Source: Tritrichomonas musculus (taxonomy: Eukaryota > Parabasalia > Tritrichomonadida > Tritrichomonadidae). From it: a DNA stretch of 64,000 nt. The notes below the pieces were generated by a model. It did not search any database. It saw only the letters and a list, made by a program, of their open reading frames with translations, and was not told where the DNA came from. The translations under genes and the position numbers were made by a program. Location of the stretch: contig JAPFFF010000039.1 in the NCBI GenBank assembly GCA_039105265.1, positions 62,001 to 126,000 on the forward strand, written 5' to 3'. Position 1 is the stretch's first letter. Each line of letters opens with the position of its first letter. This document shows positions 42,101 to 51,370 of the stretch, one piece after another.

Positions 42101-42512
42101 TATATATATTTTTGATTGTGATGTCAAAAAAGATTACGAAAAATCACTTAAATTATTAGTTCGATCATCAAAAAATAATTTTATTTATTCCAAAATACTA
42201 TTGTGCATATTATTGATTAAAATGTTAAAAAACATAACTGTAAATGATATTACAAATGAAATTAAAGATGAAGCTTTGGCAAAAGAATTGTATGAATTAA
42301 TTATTCGATTTAATATGACTAATGCTTATGTTTATCAGACTTTGTTTGACACTTTTTCAAAAATAGATTTCTATTACAATATCTGGAGAATGCCCGCAAT
42401 TTTTTCATCTTCAGAATTTAAAAAACAAAAAGTTATTTCAAATAATGGCAAATGTGTAGAGATAAATGACCTTTTTTATGATGGATTTGGAAGAGATTTG
42501 ATGAATCTTTAA
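39159..42512 (+). CDS. Protein kinase with C-terminal Sel1-repeat solenoid
   Basis: 1117 residues from the first ATG (39159); the frame is open 16 codons upstream without ATG. The N-terminal ~220 residues are unrecognised. The kinase domain (~225-485) has a G-loop (SIGTGNSYAYL), ATP Lys in LFVMKIF, catalytic YRDLKPNN (~340; Tyr for His of HRD), DFD for DFG (~358) and APE in YVAPEVV. Catalytic Lys and both Asp are present, so activity is possible. From ~515 to ~1010 lie about a dozen Sel1-like repeats (AQFKLGDIYHYGKGVPKNID; KAIHYYTLAADQN), a scaffold for protein contacts. Two neighbouring repeats near 40950-41100 are almost identical. Kinase-Sel1 fusions are a known expanded group in trichomonads. 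Substrate unknown. Confidence 0.92.
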   Translation: MTSFNKMEAGLNELQSFSTHNQIKMSNPNFDKIINRFSFLLINQENQNVKKIIEVKPESDLLIFDKCINNSNTYFNFCFDNILFVIKPNDLKIITPFLFKNEHIKIFSLSNDATQLFKEKITKFKTNDEDQNSNENNSKKATDSISTLADNIIHLNMTQQEELESFSQNIQIKHKNLQSLWNKIKRCILFSLLQKSHQSYSKNDRVEYYVNNKDKKINEIRILANEYISLRSIGTGNSYAYLIYYILEEKLFVMKIFREDKEEEKLYEREHCNYQKLFHPFMPRYIGYIEENGHKYLVIEYIEGVTLNNINNMNLEMKYKIKIIFQIMIFIEHLHLNKFVYRDLKPNNVIFDINKTTIIFDFDRMIGCKENVSDTIVTTQDFSHLYVAPEVVSGQHFSYEADIYSLGLVIYFIFFGKPPPLKNIIDSETSEFDFDKFDDDFTIFRKICEDCTCKIPNKRPRLSNIINIVFTNFWSKYYEVLIENDTMKSIDNIHDKTFCSYWIYVSEIENYFCMFEMGRLYHLNINKKIPKDINKALHYYHCSIKCASSKNNIGSICLDCHDINKAILFFTLAADQNFVLSQINLGNIYERGEGIPRNIDKAIHYYTLAADQNNDLAQFKLGDIYHYGKGVPKNIDKAIHYYTLAAVQNNANSIFALGCIYDRTEYGVSNQKKAFKYYFQAAKLNHPKAQYNIGNYYYNGVVVEKNFYKAYEYYLMAANQNHPYAQCMLGRFYHDGFHSTKDLLKAVKYYKLAANQNNRSAQNDLGSLYLNEFHDIEKAIYYFTLSANLKSPEAQCNLGYIFYEGKYTEKNISKAMYYLSLAADQNYPLAHNTLGNIYFKGDGVPCDMNKAAYYYRLASNHGIVNSQYTLGLIFLFGLNGSKSIDKAVHYFTLAAKKYYVPALYILGNLYFEGKLIERNVQKAILYYKDGSSFNFNYAKNNLGIIYKNGFETTKNIVYAIELFNEAIKQKDDKISMYNLANIYIFDCDVKKDYEKSLKLLVRSSKNNFIYSKILLCILLIKMLKNITVNDITNEIKDEALAKELYELIIRFNMTNAYVYQTLFDTFSKIDFYYNIWRMPAIFSSSEFKKQKVISNNGKCVEINDLFYDGFGRDLMNL

Positions 42513-42738
42513 ATTGAAAAAAATGAAATGTTACAATAAACTCTTGTTTATCACTTTTTCCATTAATGATTTCCTTATTGTCATTTAGTTTTTTTTTAAT
42601 TTAATAAATCAGGTGATTTTTCATAATGCATAATCAAGTACCAAAGTTACTTTTTTTTTTTTTTTTAAGAAATGTCGTGCTTTAAAATGTAATTTTTTAA
42701 TTTTATAAATCAGGAGAATTATATCTTCGCACTCCATA

Positions 42739-42930
42739 TTAATAATATGCAATTGTATTTATTAATGGATGATCTGCTTCCTTTTTGAAGTACCTCAAAG
42801 CTTCTTCTTCATCTCCCATTTCTTCCAGAATTGTAGCATAGTGTAAGATATCTTTGCTATTATCTCCTTCATCTGCTGCATTTTTGTTGAAATAAATATT
42901 AATTTTTTCATGAATATTGATTAAATACAA
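42739..42930 (-). pseudogene. TPR/Sel1-repeat gene fragment
   Basis: 63 codons on the minus strand, containing YATILEEMGDEEEALRYFKK, one good TPR/Sel1-like repeat, then a stop. Nothing kinase-like is nearby on that strand, so it looks like the tail fragment of a lost kinase-Sel1 or TPR gene. Confidence 0.45.
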
Positions 42931-43167
42931 AGGCAGTATTTGGTTAAAATTTGATCAATTATTTTTGGAAATTTCTTGAATATTATTTTCCATTTTTTCA
43001 ATTGAAGCATCTTAAGAAGTTTCATTGTCATAAATAAGCTTATTTATTACGTCATTTTTTCAATTGAAAATTTTTTTTTTATTGTTTTAAAAAGTTCACT
43101 TTCCATTTTGAAAAAATAATTGAAAATTTTGATAAAAGAAAACCCTTAAAAGTTAGCATTTATATAA
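42931..43167. other. AT-rich 5' flank of the third DUF3447 gene
   Basis: No feature beyond homopolymer T near 43070-43080. Confidence 0.5.
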
Positions 43168-44337
43168 ATGAACGAAATACAAGAGTATATTGCACAAAAT
43201 GAAGATTTGTTGAATCTTCTTCTATCATTTTTAGATAATCAAAGTGACCCAACTGATGATCTCGAAGAATTAATTACATTTATCCAAAAAAATTCTTTGG
43301 ATACAGAAATTTTCCGAACATTACTTCATATTATATCATGTTTATCCAAAAATCACCATCGTGATTCCAATTTTTATCCCAAAATTGAGAAAATCATTTT
43401 CAAATTCAAAGTTACAATCAAACAATCTTTGACAAACCTTGAAATATACAAAATTTTCGAAGAAGACAATCTTATTCTACTTTTTTTATTTGAACACAAA
43501 GTGATAACATTAGATCAAGAAATATTTCCAATCATCATGAAAAAAAGTGATTCAAATCGTTTCAAAGTTTGTCACAAGCTTTATCCAGTGATCAAAGACA
43601 TTATTGGCAAGAGAAAAAGAAAGAGGATTGAATTTGAAATCAGAAATCTTTATATGAAAAATTTGAATGAATTTGAGAGCAACTTAAAAAGTGGCCAAAA
43701 TGATTCACATATTTGTTATTTAATAAGAAACGGTTTGGTTAAAGAATTCATAACATATGTCAATCAAACAAACATTCCTCTTTCAAGTATAATAAAACCA
43801 TCAATTTTTGAGACAAACCGTTTTTTACAAGAAAGAGAAACGACACTAATTGAATACGCTGCGTTTTTTGGATCAATTGAAATTTTTCAATACTTGATTA
43901 ATCAAAAAGTTGAGCTGACGCCTTCTTTGTGGCTCTATGCAATCCATAGCAATAATGCTGAATTAATTCACCTTCTCGAAGAATATCACATCAAACCAGA
44001 GAATGGTTCATTTCACGAGTGCTTGAATGAGTCAATAAAATGTCATCACAATGAAATCGCAGAGTATATTCAAAGTTATCTAATAAATGAAGATAAAAAT
44101 GAAATAGTTAATGAAAAAGAAACTAAATTAAAAGATGGATATGAAATAAAATTATTTGAAAATGATTTGAATAGAACTGCAATTTCTGCCGCTTTTTGTT
44201 CTTATAATTTTGCTTTCTTCCCAAAAAGTTTTGATGACAAATACATTTTGTTTCATTTATGCAAATATAATTATATTTATCTTGTCAAGCTTCTTTTAAA
44301 GTCAAAGGATTTAGATATCAATATCAGCGTAATTTAA
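43168..44337 (+). CDS. DUF3447/ankyrin-repeat protein (locus 3, 5' part)
   Basis: 389 residues, third member of the family in the window: the helical N-terminus with NHHRDSNFYPKIEKIIF (~70), then ankyrin-like repeats at ~225-310 (LIEYAAFFGSIEIFQYL; LWLYAIHSNNAELIHLL; ESIKCHHNEIAEYI). It ends with YLVKLLLKSKDLDINISVI, that is at the DIN turn between two ankyrin repeats, exactly where the other two loci break. Closest to locus 1 by eye. The start is the first ATG after TTTATATAA. Confidence 0.87.
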   Translation: MNEIQEYIAQNEDLLNLLLSFLDNQSDPTDDLEELITFIQKNSLDTEIFRTLLHIISCLSKNHHRDSNFYPKIEKIIFKFKVTIKQSLTNLEIYKIFEEDNLILLFLFEHKVITLDQEIFPIIMKKSDSNRFKVCHKLYPVIKDIIGKRKRKRIEFEIRNLYMKNLNEFESNLKSGQNDSHICYLIRNGLVKEFITYVNQTNIPLSSIIKPSIFETNRFLQERETTLIEYAAFFGSIEIFQYLINQKVELTPSLWLYAIHSNNAELIHLLEEYHIKPENGSFHECLNESIKCHHNEIAEYIQSYLINEDKNEIVNEKETKLKDGYEIKLFENDLNRTAISAAFCSYNFAFFPKSFDDKYILFHLCKYNYIYLVKLLLKSKDLDINISVI

Positions 44338-44933
44338 ACATTATTTTTTTAATGTAGTTTTTAAAAATATTTCATTTATAGAATTTCAATGAAAAAAATT
44401 TTAATGATATTCAAAAAAGTTTTGATTTTAATACAATTAAAGATAAAAAAGTATTTTATGCAATTCATGATAAGAATATTTTAATTATATTCCAAATTTA
44501 TAGATTAAATCGAATTCATAAATGAATGATTTCATTACATTCACAGTTTGAAGTTTAATGACATTTTAAAAGTCTTTTAAATTCATCATGTTTTAAATAT
44601 CAAATGATTTATAAAATTTAAATCTAAATAAATTTTATTCTATTTAAATTTAATTTATTAAATAGAATTCAAAAGTAAATTAATTTCATAAAATTTGATT
44701 ATTATTTTAAATAATGTTTAATAAAAAAATATTTTATGGAATTACAAAAAATCATTTTAAATTAATATAATTTTAGCATAATATCATTTGAATAAAGTTT
44801 ACATTCAATTATTTAAAAATAATTTCAATTTTTGATTTTAGATGATGTTTATCCTTTAATAATTGCATTAGAAAACGAAAATAATGAAATTTTTGACCTT
44901 TTATTTTCACATCCAAGTTTACAATTCCATCCT
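44338..44933 (+). other. Ankyrin/LRR junction of locus 3
   Basis: About 490 bp of AT-rich, non-coding sequence separate the DUF3447 stop from the next open stretch (from 44832), which encodes the ankyrin-like DDVYPLIIALENENNEIFDL and runs into the LRR gene. GATTTTAG at about 44833-44840 is the only acceptor-like end and does not pair with a proper GT donor in frame. Confidence 0.55.
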
Positions 44934-45875
44934 ATGTATTTCAAACTATGCAATTATTTGAAATGCATAACAATTCCTTCATCAGTTAAAAAAATCGAAG
45001 AAAGGATGTTTCAATATTGCAGATTCTTGGATAAAATTGTTATTCCAACTTCAGTAACTTCGATTGAAGAAGAATCTTTTTATGGATGTTATTCATTAAG
45101 GCAGATAACAATTCCATCTTCTGTAACTTCTATTGCAAAAGGATCATTTATGAGATGTACATCATTGGAGCAAATAACAATCCCATCTTCTATAACTTCT
45201 CTAGCATATGATTTATTTTTTTTCTGTAATTCATTAAAACAAATAAATATTCCATCTTCTGTAACTTCCATTGGATCTAGTGCTTTTTGCGCATGCAAAT
45301 CATTGGAACAAATAACAATTCCATCTTCTGTAACTTCCATTGGATCTTGTGCTTTTAGTAACTGCGAATCGTTGAAACAAATAACAATTCCATCCAAAGT
45401 AAAAGAAATTCCATTCGAATGTTTCAATGTATGCGAATCATTAACTGAAGTGTTTTTTGAATCACCTTCATCTGTGAGTAAAATTGGCCATCAAGCATTT
45501 AGAAGATGCCCTTCATTAAAACAAATAAATATTCCACCATCCGTGATTTCAATTGAATCAGGTGCTTTTATTTATTGCCCTTCATTGACACAAATAACGA
45601 TTCCTCCGCTTGTTACTGAAATTAAAGAATCAACATTTCAAAGATGTACATCATTGAAACAAGCAACAATTCCGCCTTCTGTGAAATTAATTGACTGGAA
45701 TGCATTTTATAAATGTGCTTCTTTGGAACAAATTACAATTCCACCTTCTGTGATTTCAATTCGATCAGATGCATTCTATGAATGCGATTCTTTAACTCAA
45801 GTAACAATATCTTCACCTTTAACCAAAATTGATAAATATGCATTTCCAAAGACTACTAATATTATAAGATTATAA
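44934..45875 (+). CDS. BspA-like leucine-rich-repeat protein (locus 3, 3' part)
   Basis: About 313 residues from the first ATG (44934); the open frame begins at 44832 and its first ~30 codons form part of an ankyrin repeat. About 12 BspA-type LRRs follow (QITIPSSVTSIGSSAFCACK and the like), several nearly identical, for example those at 45230-45360. No signal peptide or membrane helix. It ends with a capping segment (AFPKTTNII). Probable surface or host-interaction family; the function is not shown here. Confidence 0.86.
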   Translation: MYFKLCNYLKCITIPSSVKKIEERMFQYCRFLDKIVIPTSVTSIEEESFYGCYSLRQITIPSSVTSIAKGSFMRCTSLEQITIPSSITSLAYDLFFFCNSLKQINIPSSVTSIGSSAFCACKSLEQITIPSSVTSIGSCAFSNCESLKQITIPSKVKEIPFECFNVCESLTEVFFESPSSVSKIGHQAFRRCPSLKQINIPPSVISIESGAFIYCPSLTQITIPPLVTEIKESTFQRCTSLKQATIPPSVKLIDWNAFYKCASLEQITIPPSVISIRSDAFYECDSLTQVTISSPLTKIDKYAFPKTTNIIRL

Positions 45876-46035
45876 AGTGATATGATTCAAAATTTTAGAT
45901 AGCAACATTTTATTAAATAATTTGTAAATAACGATCTTTTTTTTTTATATTTATTTTAAAGTTGATAAAATGCAAAAAATTCTTTTTTGTTTGGGAAAAT
46001 GCAAACTTTTCATAAGAAATTCTTTGGTTTTTAAA

Positions 46036-46160
46036 TGGAGAGCAAATCATTTTGACTCAAATAATTACCTCATCTTCAGTGACTTCAATTGATTGTTTTG
46101 AAGATTTCATTTATTTGAAATAGAGATTCCATTTTCTGTTGAATAAAAATTGAATCCAAT
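46036..46160 (+). pseudogene. Eroded BspA-like LRR fragment
   Basis: One reading has LTQIITSSSVTSIDCFEDF, clearly a single BspA-type repeat, followed by stops. It lies 160 bp downstream of the LRR gene, so it may be the decayed 3' end of a longer ancestor or of a neighbouring copy. Confidence 0.6.
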
Positions 46161-46172
46161 GATTTAAAATAA

Positions 46173-46810
46173 TTAATAATTTAAGAGATTTTCATTTATA
46201 TGGATATAATGTTGAAAATAATAAGTAAAATTTTTTGTGATATTGTTTAAAACTGACATTATTAAGATCAACTCAAATATTGTTAATCTTTTCTGTAGGT
46301 ACCAATAATAGCAAAAGCTTATTTTGGTTAAATATTTTGGAATATGATATATTATTGGACTTTTTGATAGATCGAAGAAATGTGAAAAATAAAAAAGCTT
46401 AATTTCTAATAAAATAGAAATATCTATTATTTGCATCAAGTGAACACTCATCAATTCGAATTGAGTTAATTGATGGCCAATAAACTAAAGTGTGTCCACT
46501 ATTAGGAAAGATAAAATTGTGAAAACTCATTCAATATTTCTATGAGCTTATTCAAAAAATACTTTCTTAATTGTGGACGCTCTTTAGCTTATATGGATTA
46601 ATAGAATGTCCTTGTATTTCGACAGTATGATCTCCATATTCCAAAAGACCTGATTTATTCATAACTTTCTTCTCATCTGATTGACCAACAGGCAAGTTTA
46701 AATATGAGCTAACTGTATAATGCAATTCTCCCTCAAAAACACATCCAATATCTTTATTTCCAAAAAGCTCGAATCGTTCACATCCGAATTTGCATTTTAG
46801 GAGGTCCCAC
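46173..46810 (-). pseudogene. Decayed gene with a beta-sandwich-like repeat
   Basis: Minus-strand pieces read FGCERFELFGNKDIGCVFEG, then GLLEYGDHTVEIQGHSINPY up to a stop near 46574, then after a gap in the same strand HTLVYWPSINSIRIDEC. The (F/L)xLxG...LEYG(D/E)HT(V/I)...YKL...VYWP pattern is familiar from a repeated trichomonad protein family that I cannot name. The gene is fragmented and probably dead. Confidence 0.5.
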
Positions 46811-46972
46811 TGACCATAAAATGGAGGTGTTTCTTAACAAAATGAAGTGACCATAAATATATCACCGCATTTTATATACTACTCAGAATAATAAAAACAA
46901 GACATTCAAATTTCATATCAATTTTTTTTTTCCAAATCGAATTTTTTTTTTTTTTTTTTTTGTTTTTCCAGA
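46811..46972. other. 5' flank of the kinase-coil-LRR gene
   Basis: Pyrimidine-rich: a T run of about 18 ends 8-10 bases before the ATG. TCATA at 46913-46917 could be an initiator. Nothing firmer. Confidence 0.4.
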
Positions 46973-49900
46973 ATGACTTCACAAATTTTAAAAATGATTC
47001 ACTATTCTCGTTATAAAAAGAAAATAGACTTCAGCCAGTTTGAAATTGGTAACGAACCGATTGGCTCAGGTTCTTTTGGCAAAGTATATTTAGTTACAAA
47101 CAAAGAAGATAAAGAAAAATATGCAATGAAAGTCCTAAAATGTGAAAAAGACAATCTTGAAAGAGAAATCGAAATCCTTGAATATGTAAATCACCCTACA
47201 ATTGCCAAATATTTGGATCATTCATACCATGATTACAAAAAACATAAAAATATTACAATTTTAATGGAATATGCTGAAAACAATTCATTAGCCTTCGTTA
47301 TTAAAAATAATCCAAAAAAATTAGATAATACAAATCGACAAATAATATTAGTTGGAATTGCTAGAGGGATGAAATATTTACATGATAGGAATATAATTCA
47401 TCGTGACCTTAAACCTGAAAATATTTTATTAAATGCTCTTTTACAACCAATAATTTCAGATTTTGGATTATCAAAATTTTTCCATGTTGGGGATTCAAAA
47501 AACTAATCAATTTATGATTTGACACCAATGTATTCAGCACCAGAAGTTCTTGAATCTGAAAAATATAATAAAAAAATTGATGTTTTTGCATTTGGAATAT
47601 TAATGTATAGTGTTATTACAGGATTACATCCATATCCTGAATTTAATGTGCCAAACGCAAATTATTTCAAGTTCTGTCAAAAAATTATCAATGAAAACTA
47701 TCGTCCTCAATTTACTGTCCCTGTTAAACTGTCATTTCAAGAACTGATGACAAGTTGTTGGGACAAAAATCCATCCAAAAGACCAGATTTCAACTCTATT
47801 TTAGATAAAATCGGAAACGTTGACAATGACGAGTATTTGTTAGAAAATGTTGATGTTAAAAAAGTGCGTGATTATATAAAATATCTGGATAAAAATAATG
47901 ACCATATAGAAGAAATTGTCAAAACAGCTGAGGATTATAAAACAAAAAATACAGAATTGGTTTCAAATAATCAAAAACTTAAAACAGAAAATCTTAAATT
48001 AAAATCCGATCTCAAAAGCACTCAAAATAAATATAAGCAAATAAATATTGATTTTCAAAAAGCTAATAATATTTATAAAAAGGGATTAATTGACAAAGAA
48101 AACTTGGTTTCTGAATATAATAAATTAAAAGTAAAAAATTCAGAAAATGAAGAACAAAATCTTAATATAATAAAAGAAAATGACATTTTAAAAGAAAAAA
48201 TTGACCAATTGACAAGAAGCGTCAACAAACTTAAAAATGATAATAATAATTTTTCATCTAATTTCTCAAAGCAAAATAAAGAATATCAAAAAGTATTATC
48301 AGCTCATAAATCATTAAAATCTGAGAATGATGAGCTGAAAAATTGCACCATTCTATTAGAGAAAAAAAGCGAAAATGAAAAGAAACTTTTAATTGAAAAC
48401 TATGAAAAAATGAAAGCGGAAAACGATATTTTAAGAGCTAATAATGACAAATTAAAAGAAAAACTGGAAAGTTTGGATATTGAAAAAAATAATCTGTCAA
48501 AATCTAAAGCACTTTTGGCTGAGCAATATAATGAAATAAAAGAAAACAATAATAAATTAACTGAAGAAAATGCACATTTAAAAGAAAGTCAAAACCAAAT
48601 ACAAATCTCAAGCCAAAAGTTAAATAAAAAATATAATAACATGAAGACAAAGATAGAAGCCTTAAATAACAAAATTTGTCAACAAAAAGATATAAACAAA
48701 TCTTTGACAGAAGAAAATGCAGAACTCAAAAAAGTTAATGATGAAATGAGCAATGAAAATATGACATTGAAAACAAGTTTTCTAGAACTACAAAAATCAC
48801 AAGAACTATTAAAAGTTGACTATCAGAAACTTACTGAGAATAATAAATCATTGACATTAGAAAATGCACAAATAAAAAATAACATTCAAAAATATAAAGC
48901 TACTGTATCAAAATTAAATGATATTCGTGTTAAAAAATCCGCAGAAAATGACAAACTGCTTTCTGAAAATCAAAATTTAAAAACAATTTTATCGAATTTA
49001 GAAATGAATGCCAAAGAAATGAATTCAATGATTACAGCAAATAAAGAAAAATATGAAAATGAAAAGGCAGACTTAATGAAATTTATAAAAGAGCAAGAAA
49101 GTAAATATCAAAAATTATTAGTAAATAATAAAGAAGTGATGACCCAAAAACAAAGTATGATCAATGAAGTAAAGAAATTAAAGATTCAATGTTCATATTT
49201 GAAAACAGATATTTTGAATTTAAACAAAACAAAGGTTGACTTAAAGAACAGCAATAACACTTTAATTGATGAAAATGATAAACTTAAAGAACTTAACGCA
49301 CAATTGGAATCGGATAGGCAAAATCTCGAGGATGAAAATATAAAATTGACAAAAACTACTACTGATTTAAGAAATGAATGTGAAAGTTTAAAGATTAACA
49401 ATCAGAGCTTACTAGATGATAAAGATAAATTAATGAAAGAAAAAGAAAATTCAGAAACAGAAAAGTCATTGATGTCTAAAGAATACACCAAATTGATCGA
49501 TATCAATAATGAAATATCTGCAAACAATTCACAGATAAAAGACGATAATCTTAAATTAACAAATGAAAATAAAAAGTTAATTATGAATCTTGATTGTTTA
49601 ACAGTCGAAAATAAAAAGTTAATTGCAGATATCGATCATTTAACAAATGAAAATCAAGAATCTAAAGCCAAAAAAGAATTGATGCTAAACCAAATAAACA
49701 AATTAGAATCAGAAGTAGAAAATAAATCAAAAGAAATTGACAATTTTGTAAAAATTTTTGATGATTTTACAATTGCAGACTTTAACTCATCAACATTGAT
49801 TATTCAGCATTTTATTGTATCACAAATAGTTGGCAATGTAAACTATTGCAATTCAATCAAATATTTCACCAAAATAAATAATTCAATAGTTTATTTATTG

Positions 49901-50779
49901 CAATTTGAGCACCTACGGTCAGTTAGATGCATAGAAATTTCAACAGGCAATAATGATTTACTTTTGTCTGACATAAAAAGTGAATACCCAATCCAAATTC
50001 TAAGTAATTTACTCGAATATATGTTCAAGAAGCGATTAATTACTTCTCCTGATTTCATTGACATCTTAAAAGCATTTGATGATTTCTCATTTGAGATCAA
50101 ATACGAATCACCTTTATACCAAGAAATAAATGACATTCTTTCAAAAAACTACAAAGAAAAAATTGTAATTTTAACAAATCAAAATCATTATTTCGATGAA
50201 AACAAAGAAATATTCATAAATGTTAAATTAGATCAATCATTAACTTCAATTCCAAATTATTCATTTTGTGGCTGCTCTTATTTAACAAGTATAATCATCC
50301 CATCTTCAGTGACTACGATTGGTGAAAAAGCTTTTTCAACATGCATTTCTTTGTCTGAAGTAGTGATTCCTTTATCTGTGGTAAGAATTGGATCTGATGC
50401 TTTTTATGAATGTAAAGCATTGAAACAAATATCAATTCCTGATTCTGTCACAACAATTGGCAAAAATGCTTTTTATGGATGCTCTTCATTGACTGATGTT
50501 TCTCTTCCACAGTTAAAAATAATTGAAGAATATTTATTTGCCAAATGCTCATCATTAAAACAAGTTGAAATTCCTTCATCAGTCATTAAAATAGAAAGTC
50601 ACGCGTTCAGTGATTGCACAAAGTTGGAGAAAATTACAATTCCATCTTCTGTGGTTGAAGTTGGTATTTATTTGTTTCATAATTGTGACTCATTAAAACA
50701 AATTATTTCTCCTTCATCTTTATATCATAATTTGGTGAAATCGAATTTAGATTTCGAGAGAATTAAAAACATAATTTGA
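46973..50779 (+). CDS. Protein kinase-coiled coil-LRR fusion with one in-frame stop
   Basis: Read through, 1268 codons in one frame, interrupted by a single TAA at 47504-47506 (codon 178). The kinase domain has GSGSFGKVYL (31-40), Lys53 in AMK, HRDLKPEN (143-150) and DFG (163-165) before the stop, then PMYSAPEVLE and DVFAFGILMYSVITGLHPYP directly after it, so the stop falls in the activation segment. A long coiled coil (~310-920, Lys/Glu/Asn/Leu-rich) follows, then a mixed segment (~925-1080) and seven or eight BspA-type LRRs (~1085-1250). TAA differs by one base from CAA (Gln), so a recent nonsense mutation or a sequencing error is likely. If the stop is real, the upstream 177-residue product lacks the lower kinase lobe. 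The second part has an ATG at 47528 or so but would lack the ATP site. Confidence 0.88.
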
Positions 50780-51370
50780 TGCTATTTTATTATTAATCAT
50801 TAATGTGACACTTTTTGTAAAGACAAAATAAAATAATTCTATTGAAAATTATTAATTTTTTTATATTTTAGTAAGATTCATGATAAAAGGAATTAATTTT
50901 TTCCAAGATTTATTTCTAGAGAGTTAAATGGAACAATATACATAAGATGTTTCATCTAATTACAGTGAGCAACGCAAAATAAGCTTGCGTTATTGTATCC
51001 GTTTAATTTAATTTAATTTAATTTAATATATAACACTAGGTTTTAAAATCAAAAATTGAATAGAATGCCTATTTTTTTGTCTTAAAACACCATCTTTTCG
51101 GATATAAATCATTAAGAAAGAAAAGATATTAAAAATAAGCAAATAATCTTTTTTGATAATTCTATATATAAAAGAATGTACTCTGATTTGGGATTTTGTG
51201 CATGTAGAATTCCCTATTGTCTGTGTTACTTAGAGCTTACTGTATCTATATGTGCTTTAGAAATAAATTTTCAAAAGATAAATGGCTATGCATTTATTGC
51301 TTTATTCAATTTTTTTGACTAAATTTGAATAGATAAATGGCTTAGTGATTGTTTCCATTTTTCTCAGTTA
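50780..51370. other. AT-rich intergenic region with a TTTAA microsatellite
   Basis: A (TTTAA)5 microsatellite lies at about 51002-51028. The rest shows no gene. Confidence 0.6.

Noticed and set aside
47519-50779. A separate coiled-coil gene starting after the TAA at 47504
   Set aside because: It would begin in the middle of a kinase domain that continues in the same frame, so one gene with a premature stop is the simpler reading.
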